From Rhodobacteraceae bacterium UBA2553 (lineage in GTDB: Bacteria > Pseudomonadota > Alphaproteobacteria > Rhodobacterales > Rhodobacteraceae), in contig DDMF01000074.1 in NCBI GenBank assembly GCA_002340515.1, positions 6,684 to 15,442 on the forward strand: 8,759 bases of DNA, written 5' to 3'. Shown here one piece after another: positions 5,760 through 8,759 of this stretch. The notes beneath the pieces were generated by a model. That model was not told the DNA's origin. It did not search any database and saw only the letters and a program-made list of their open reading frames with translations. Position numbers and translations under genes: made by a program. The first letter of the stretch is position 1; each line of letters starts with the position of its first letter.

Positions 5760-5915
5760 GGGATGGGCCTTTGATGCGTGTATTGTGCGTAAGATCTATC
5801 AACTATGCGTTAAACACGCAATAATAGGATTAAACCCGCGCCACTATGCGCACTTTCCGTCTGTGCTATCGCCTATCCTCTTCACAGGTTAAGCAATACG
5901 AATGAGGAGATCCCA
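5760..5915. promoter_or_regulatory. Divergent lrp-hppD control region with phased TGCGT repeats
   Basis: TGCGT occurs at 5775, 5786 and 5806, separated by 11 and 20 bases, so the copies fall on roughly the same face of the helix. TGCGTGT (5775-5781) is an exact inverted repeat of ACACGCA (5814-5820). ACTATGCG occurs at 5802-5809 and 5843-5850, and TTAAACACGC / TTAAACCCGC at 5810-5819 and 5830-5839. Such phased, partly palindromic sites suit an Lrp-type oligomer wrapping DNA. A weak -10 for hppD (TATCCT, 5874-5879) is possible, without a good -35. GAGGAGA at 5904-5910 is the hppD ribosome binding site. Confidence 0.55.
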
Positions 5916-7013
5916 ATGGGTCCGTTCCCCCACGATGCGCCACGCGCCACGATTTCAGAGAAGAACCCCGCAGGTACGGATGGTTTTGAGTTTGTTGAAT
6001 TTGCCCATCCCGAGCCACAAGAGCTTCGTGATGTCTTTACGAAAATGGGCTTCTCCCACACCGCCAGCCACAAAACCCGCAACGTAGAGCTGTGGCAGCA
6101 AGGTGATGTGAGCTATCTCATCAATATGGAACCCGGTAGCCAAGCTGAGAAATTCAGCGAAGAGCATGGTCCCTGCGCCTCTGCCATGGGCTGGCGTGTT
6201 GTGGATGCCCAGCATGCGTTTGATCATGCGGTAAAGATGGGGGCGAAACCCTATGAAGGTGGCGGTAAATCGCTTGATGTGCCCGCGATCTATGGCATCG
6301 GTGACAGCCTGATTTACTTCATCGACCAGTACCATGAGCAGAGTGCCTATAACACCGAGTTTGATTGGGTGGCGGATGCCTATCCGAAAGGCGAAGGCTT
6401 CTATTACCTCGATCACCTCACCCATAATGTCTTTAAGGGCAATATGGATGTGTGGTTCAAATTCTACGGTGATCTGTTTGGGTTTGAAGAAATTCGCTTT
6501 TTCGACATCCAGGGCAAATTCACCGGGCTCTTTTCCCGCGCGCTGACCTCGCCCTGCGGCAAAATCCGTATTCCGTTGAATGAAGACCGTGGCGAGACCG
6601 GCCAGATCGTGGCCTACCTTAAGAAATACAAAGGCGAGGGCATCCAGCATATCGCCGTGGGTACAGAAGATATCTATAGTTCGGTCGCGGCAATCGCGGA
6701 TCGTGGGTTGAAATTTATGCCGGGTCCAAATGAGACCTATTACGATCTGTCTTATGACCGTGTGACCGGCCATGAAGAGCCCAAAGACCTGATGATGAAA
6801 CATGGCATCCTGATCGACGGTGAGGGTGTTGTTGGCGGCGGTGAAACCCGCATCCTCTTGCAAATCTTCTCAAAAACCGTGATCGGCCCGATCTTTTTCG
6901 AGTTTATCCAGCGCAAAGGCGATGATGGTTTCGGCGAAGGAAATTTCAAAGCCCTGTTTGAATCGATTGAACGCGAGCAGATTGAAAATGGCGAACTGGG
7001 TGACGTCGCATAA
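5916..7013 (+). CDS. hppD: 4-hydroxyphenylpyruvate dioxygenase
   Basis: A 365-residue Fe(II)-dependent dioxygenase that turns 4-hydroxyphenylpyruvate into homogentisate, the second step of tyrosine catabolism. It has the two vicinal-oxygen-chelate halves of bacterial HPPD. The metal ligands are all present: H167 in LDHLTHNV, H245 in IQHIAVGT and E329 in FFEFIQRKGDDGFGEGNF, which match H161, H240 and E322 of the Pseudomonas fluorescens enzyme. The C-terminal GFGEGNFKALFESIEREQ is the conserved lid helix over the active site. Ribosome binding site GAGGAGA (5904-5910) is five bases before the ATG, a strong signal. A hairpin terminator follows, so hppD is probably monocistronic; homogentisate dioxygenase and later pathway genes are not in the window. 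The divergent Lrp-type gene is the likely regulator. Confidence 0.97.
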   Translation: MGPFPHDAPRATISEKNPAGTDGFEFVEFAHPEPQELRDVFTKMGFSHTASHKTRNVELWQQGDVSYLINMEPGSQAEKFSEEHGPCASAMGWRVVDAQHAFDHAVKMGAKPYEGGGKSLDVPAIYGIGDSLIYFIDQYHEQSAYNTEFDWVADAYPKGEGFYYLDHLTHNVFKGNMDVWFKFYGDLFGFEEIRFFDIQGKFTGLFSRALTSPCGKIRIPLNEDRGETGQIVAYLKKYKGEGIQHIAVGTEDIYSSVAAIADRGLKFMPGPNETYYDLSYDRVTGHEEPKDLMMKHGILIDGEGVVGGGETRILLQIFSKTVIGPIFFEFIQRKGDDGFGEGNFKALFESIEREQIENGELGDVA

Positions 7014-7038
7014 GCCGAGGCATACTCACTCACGGCAG

Positions 7039-7080
7039 ACAGTCGTCCCACAGGTGTTGGGGGGCGGCTGTTTGCGTTTT
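7039..7080 (+). terminator. Probable intrinsic terminator of hppD
   Basis: ACAGTCGTCCC (7039-7049) pairs with GGGGCGGCTGT (7061-7071) over 11 positions, two of them G-U. The loop is 11 bases, and the interrupted T-rich tail TTTGCGTTTT runs from 7071 to 7080. It lies 26 bases after the hppD stop. No comparable signal is seen for the convergent minus-strand gene ending at 7164. Confidence 0.65.
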
Positions 7081-7163
7081 GGACCCCGCGCCAAATCTAT
7101 TCAAAATGCTGTAGGGGCGCATCACGTAGCGTGTGGCAAAGCCCGCGGTACATCTGGGCACTG

Positions 7164-8759
7164 TTAACTGAAGGGTAGGATGTTTAGCGTGTTTGATTTT
7201 GATCCCTTTTTATACACCAGTTTGCTGGCTGAAATCGACACAACCTTACCGCCATCCAAACGATCCCCAATGCCAACTTTTACATAACGTCCCGACGGCA
7301 AACGCACCAAGGCACGCCGCTTAGAGGCGCTGCCATAGATGCCAATCAAACTGATTTTGCGAAGGGAAATGGCGTTTTTCACAGTCGCTTGCTTCGCCAC
7401 CGACGCACGGGTGGGAATGGCCGGGCTAACTGTTTGATTGCGCGGGGCTGCGGCCACAACCACGGATCCATCTGATGCATCCGCTGCGCGGGCGGCTTCC
7501 ATCAATTTCTCAAACCCTTGCGGGCGCGATTTTGGTTCGGGGGACCGAGCAACGGCCAGTTTGGTGGGGGCGTTGACCGCGGCAATAGCTGCGGCCGCGG
7601 CATCATCAATTGCGGCGTTGGCGACAGCGTTGGAAATCGCCGCAGCTTGCTCCGTCAAGGCTGCGATGGACTGTGGACGCGGTTTGGGACGCAGGCCTGC
7701 CATTTCAACACGGGACCGTCCGCCAAAAAGCTCTCGCTCATTGCTTTCGATCAATCCATCCGGTCGGATTTTGGGGCGAATGCTGGGGGTGGTGTTTTCC
7801 ACCAACGGCGCTGTGTCTTGCGTGTCATCCCCAGGGCGTTGTGCGGGAACCAGGCTGGGACGCCCGGCAATGACCAATACCCCTTCTGGTGTCAGGCTGC
7901 CCTGCGGTGTTGCCCGAACCAATCCACGTTCATCCAGATCAAATCGCGTACCACTGGGCGGTGGGGCCAACAGCTCCGTTGGGGCGTTTTCAAGCGCCGC
8001 CAATCTGTCAGAGGGCAAAGCAACCGCATCATGCCCTGCGGTGACGGGGTCGATTGAGGCCACATAAAGCCCGTCAAGCTGCCCAACGACATGATCAGTA
8101 AGCGGGTCTGGTGCGCGCTCCCAGATTCCGGTGGCCGCATATCGGGTTTCTGCGGCTTCTGCAGATAGTGGTTCGGGGCGCAGCTGCGGATCCCCCTCAA
8201 TCAAGGTGGGGTCTGTTTTAGCGCTGCCGTCTGACGGGGCATCAAGATCAAATTCGCTGAACTGATCCTCTCCCTCCGGATCAAATTCTGGCAGGCTGGC
8301 GAAGCCATCCCCCGTGCCAGCCTCCGGTCCGGTTGTGATTGCACTTTCGAACTGATCGTCGCGCCCGGGGAACAGGCCTGTGCTTTGTTCGGATAGAAAA
8401 AACATCGACCAAACCGCAACGATTGCCAAAAACAAAAGCAGGCCAAGCACAAGAAAAAGGCCAAGAAATTTGGGCTTTCCACCAATATTTTGCTGCGCGC
8501 GGGCGCCAAATATTGTGAGGGCCTCGGCCTCTTTTGCTCCTGAACGTGTTGGGGCTGCGTTGTGTTTCTGTCCCCGAGATCTTGATTGCGATTGCGGCAT
8601 GTCACCGGGTACAGGGCCCGCGACCGAGGTATCTTCGGTGGGGCGTTCTGGTGCTGCATTCTTTTGACGTTTGGGCAGAGCTTTTGCGGTGCGGCTGGCC
8701 AAAGCGGAAGCGGCGCTGGCGGCAGTCGTCGCGCCGGCCAGGCCGCCTGAAATTCCTTT
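7164..8759 (-). CDS. Single-pass membrane protein of unknown function with PilP-like C-terminal domain (5' partial)
   Basis: The frame stays open to the right edge of the window, with no ATG or GTG and no ribosome binding site in the last 57 bases, so the true start is probably outside. Residue numbers here count from codon 8702. A basic N-terminal part is followed by one strong membrane segment at about 79-103 (FLGLFLVLGLLLFLAIVAVW), then an acidic and Pro/Ala-rich linker of ~330 residues. The linker contains a YAATGIWERAPDP segment (188-200) and three PKxRP motifs at about 309, 338 and 389. Residues ~446-512 form a compact domain (LRKISLIGIYG, RRALVRLPSGRYVKVGIGDRLDGGKVVSISASKLVYKKG) that resembles the C-terminal domain of type IV pilus protein PilP. 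The positive-inside rule puts the N-terminus in the cytoplasm and the long part in the periplasm. I know of similar uncharacterised Rhodobacterales proteins; function is unknown. Confidence 0.8.
   Translation of the reverse strand, partial: KGISGGLAGATTAASAASALASRTAKALPKRQKNAAPERPTEDTSVAGPVPGDMPQSQSRSRGQKHNAAPTRSGAKEAEALTIFGARAQQNIGGKPKFLGLFLVLGLLLFLAIVAVWSMFFLSEQSTGLFPGRDDQFESAITTGPEAGTGDGFASLPEFDPEGEDQFSEFDLDAPSDGSAKTDPTLIEGDPQLRPEPLSAEAAETRYAATGIWERAPDPLTDHVVGQLDGLYVASIDPVTAGHDAVALPSDRLAALENAPTELLAPPPSGTRFDLDERGLVRATPQGSLTPEGVLVIAGRPSLVPAQRPGDDTQDTAPLVENTTPSIRPKIRPDGLIESNERELFGGRSRVEMAGLRPKPRPQSIAALTEQAAAISNAVANAAIDDAAAAAIAAVNAPTKLAVARSPEPKSRPQGFEKLMEAARAADASDGSVVVAAAPRNQTVSPAIPTRASVAKQATVKNAISLRKISLIGIYGSASKRRALVRLPSGRYVKVGIGDRLDGGKVVSISASKLVYKKGSKSNTLNILPFS

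Noticed and set aside
5802..5850. ACTATGCG direct repeats as a mobile-element target duplication or attachment site
   Set aside because: The copies are only 41 bases apart, with no element between them and no integrase or transposase in the window; a regulatory array is simpler.
5955..6863. 302-codon minus-strand open frame
   Set aside because: It lies wholly antisense to hppD, whose catalytic residues are all intact. The translation matches no family I know and follows from codon bias in the real gene.
7438..8067. 209-codon plus-strand open frame
   Set aside because: Antisense shadow of the Ala/Pro-rich linker of the right-edge membrane protein, with no recognisable domain or ribosome binding site.
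8700..8702. TTG at 8702 as the true start of the right-edge membrane protein
   Set aside because: The frame continues open to the window edge and no ribosome binding site precedes this TTG, so the gene more likely starts outside the window.

Overview
The window looks like chromosomal DNA of an alphaproteobacterium of the Rhodobacterales (Roseobacter/Rhodobacter lineage). The reasons are the gene order S4-domain RNA-binding protein, 7Fe ferredoxin FdxA, CarD; the oxygen-dependent-lineage cobS/cobT pair; and the moderately GC-rich, alphaproteobacterial style of the proteins. This placement rests on recognised protein families and remembered synteny, not on a database search.

Layout, left to right. 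Positions 1-131 are the last 42 codons of a gene with a basic tail (probably a helicase by synteny). It is followed with no gap by a GTG-started Hsp15/HslR-like S4 protein (132-545) and then the 7Fe ferredoxin fdxA (596-931). A 428-base gene-free gap follows. It holds a nested hairpin, a near-consensus extended -10 promoter, and a structured leader that ends in a terminator-like hairpin ahead of carD (1360-1872). carD is closed by a textbook intrinsic terminator. cobS (minus) and cobT (plus) are divergent neighbours that carry out late cobalamin (nucleotide loop) assembly. A hairpin shared by both strands separates cobT from a convergent minus-strand gene for a soluble Aer-type PAS protein with a long helical C-terminal region (3963-5189). 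Next come an Lrp/AsnC regulator (minus, 5295-5759) and, divergent from it, hppD for 4-hydroxyphenylpyruvate dioxygenase (5916-7013), which has its own terminator. The right end is a minus-strand gene for a single-pass membrane protein of unknown function with a PilP-like C-terminal domain. Its start lies beyond the window.

Functional reading. Most of the window is housekeeping and metabolism: ribosome quality control, electron transfer, transcription initiation, vitamin B12 and tyrosine catabolism. The Lrp regulator probably controls hppD across a 156-bp intergenic region that carries helically phased TGCGT repeats. I see no transposon, integrase, CRISPR array, tRNA, rRNA or defence locus.

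I did not find a convincing new multi-gene system. The observations most worth a second look are (i) the carD leader, which reads either as a ~136-nt small RNA or as a transcription attenuator with a possible antiterminator; (ii) the PAS protein, whose C-terminal half has degenerate chemoreceptor-like segments and a CxxC motif; (iii) the phased repeats between lrp and hppD; and (iv) the PKxRP-repeat membrane protein at the right edge.
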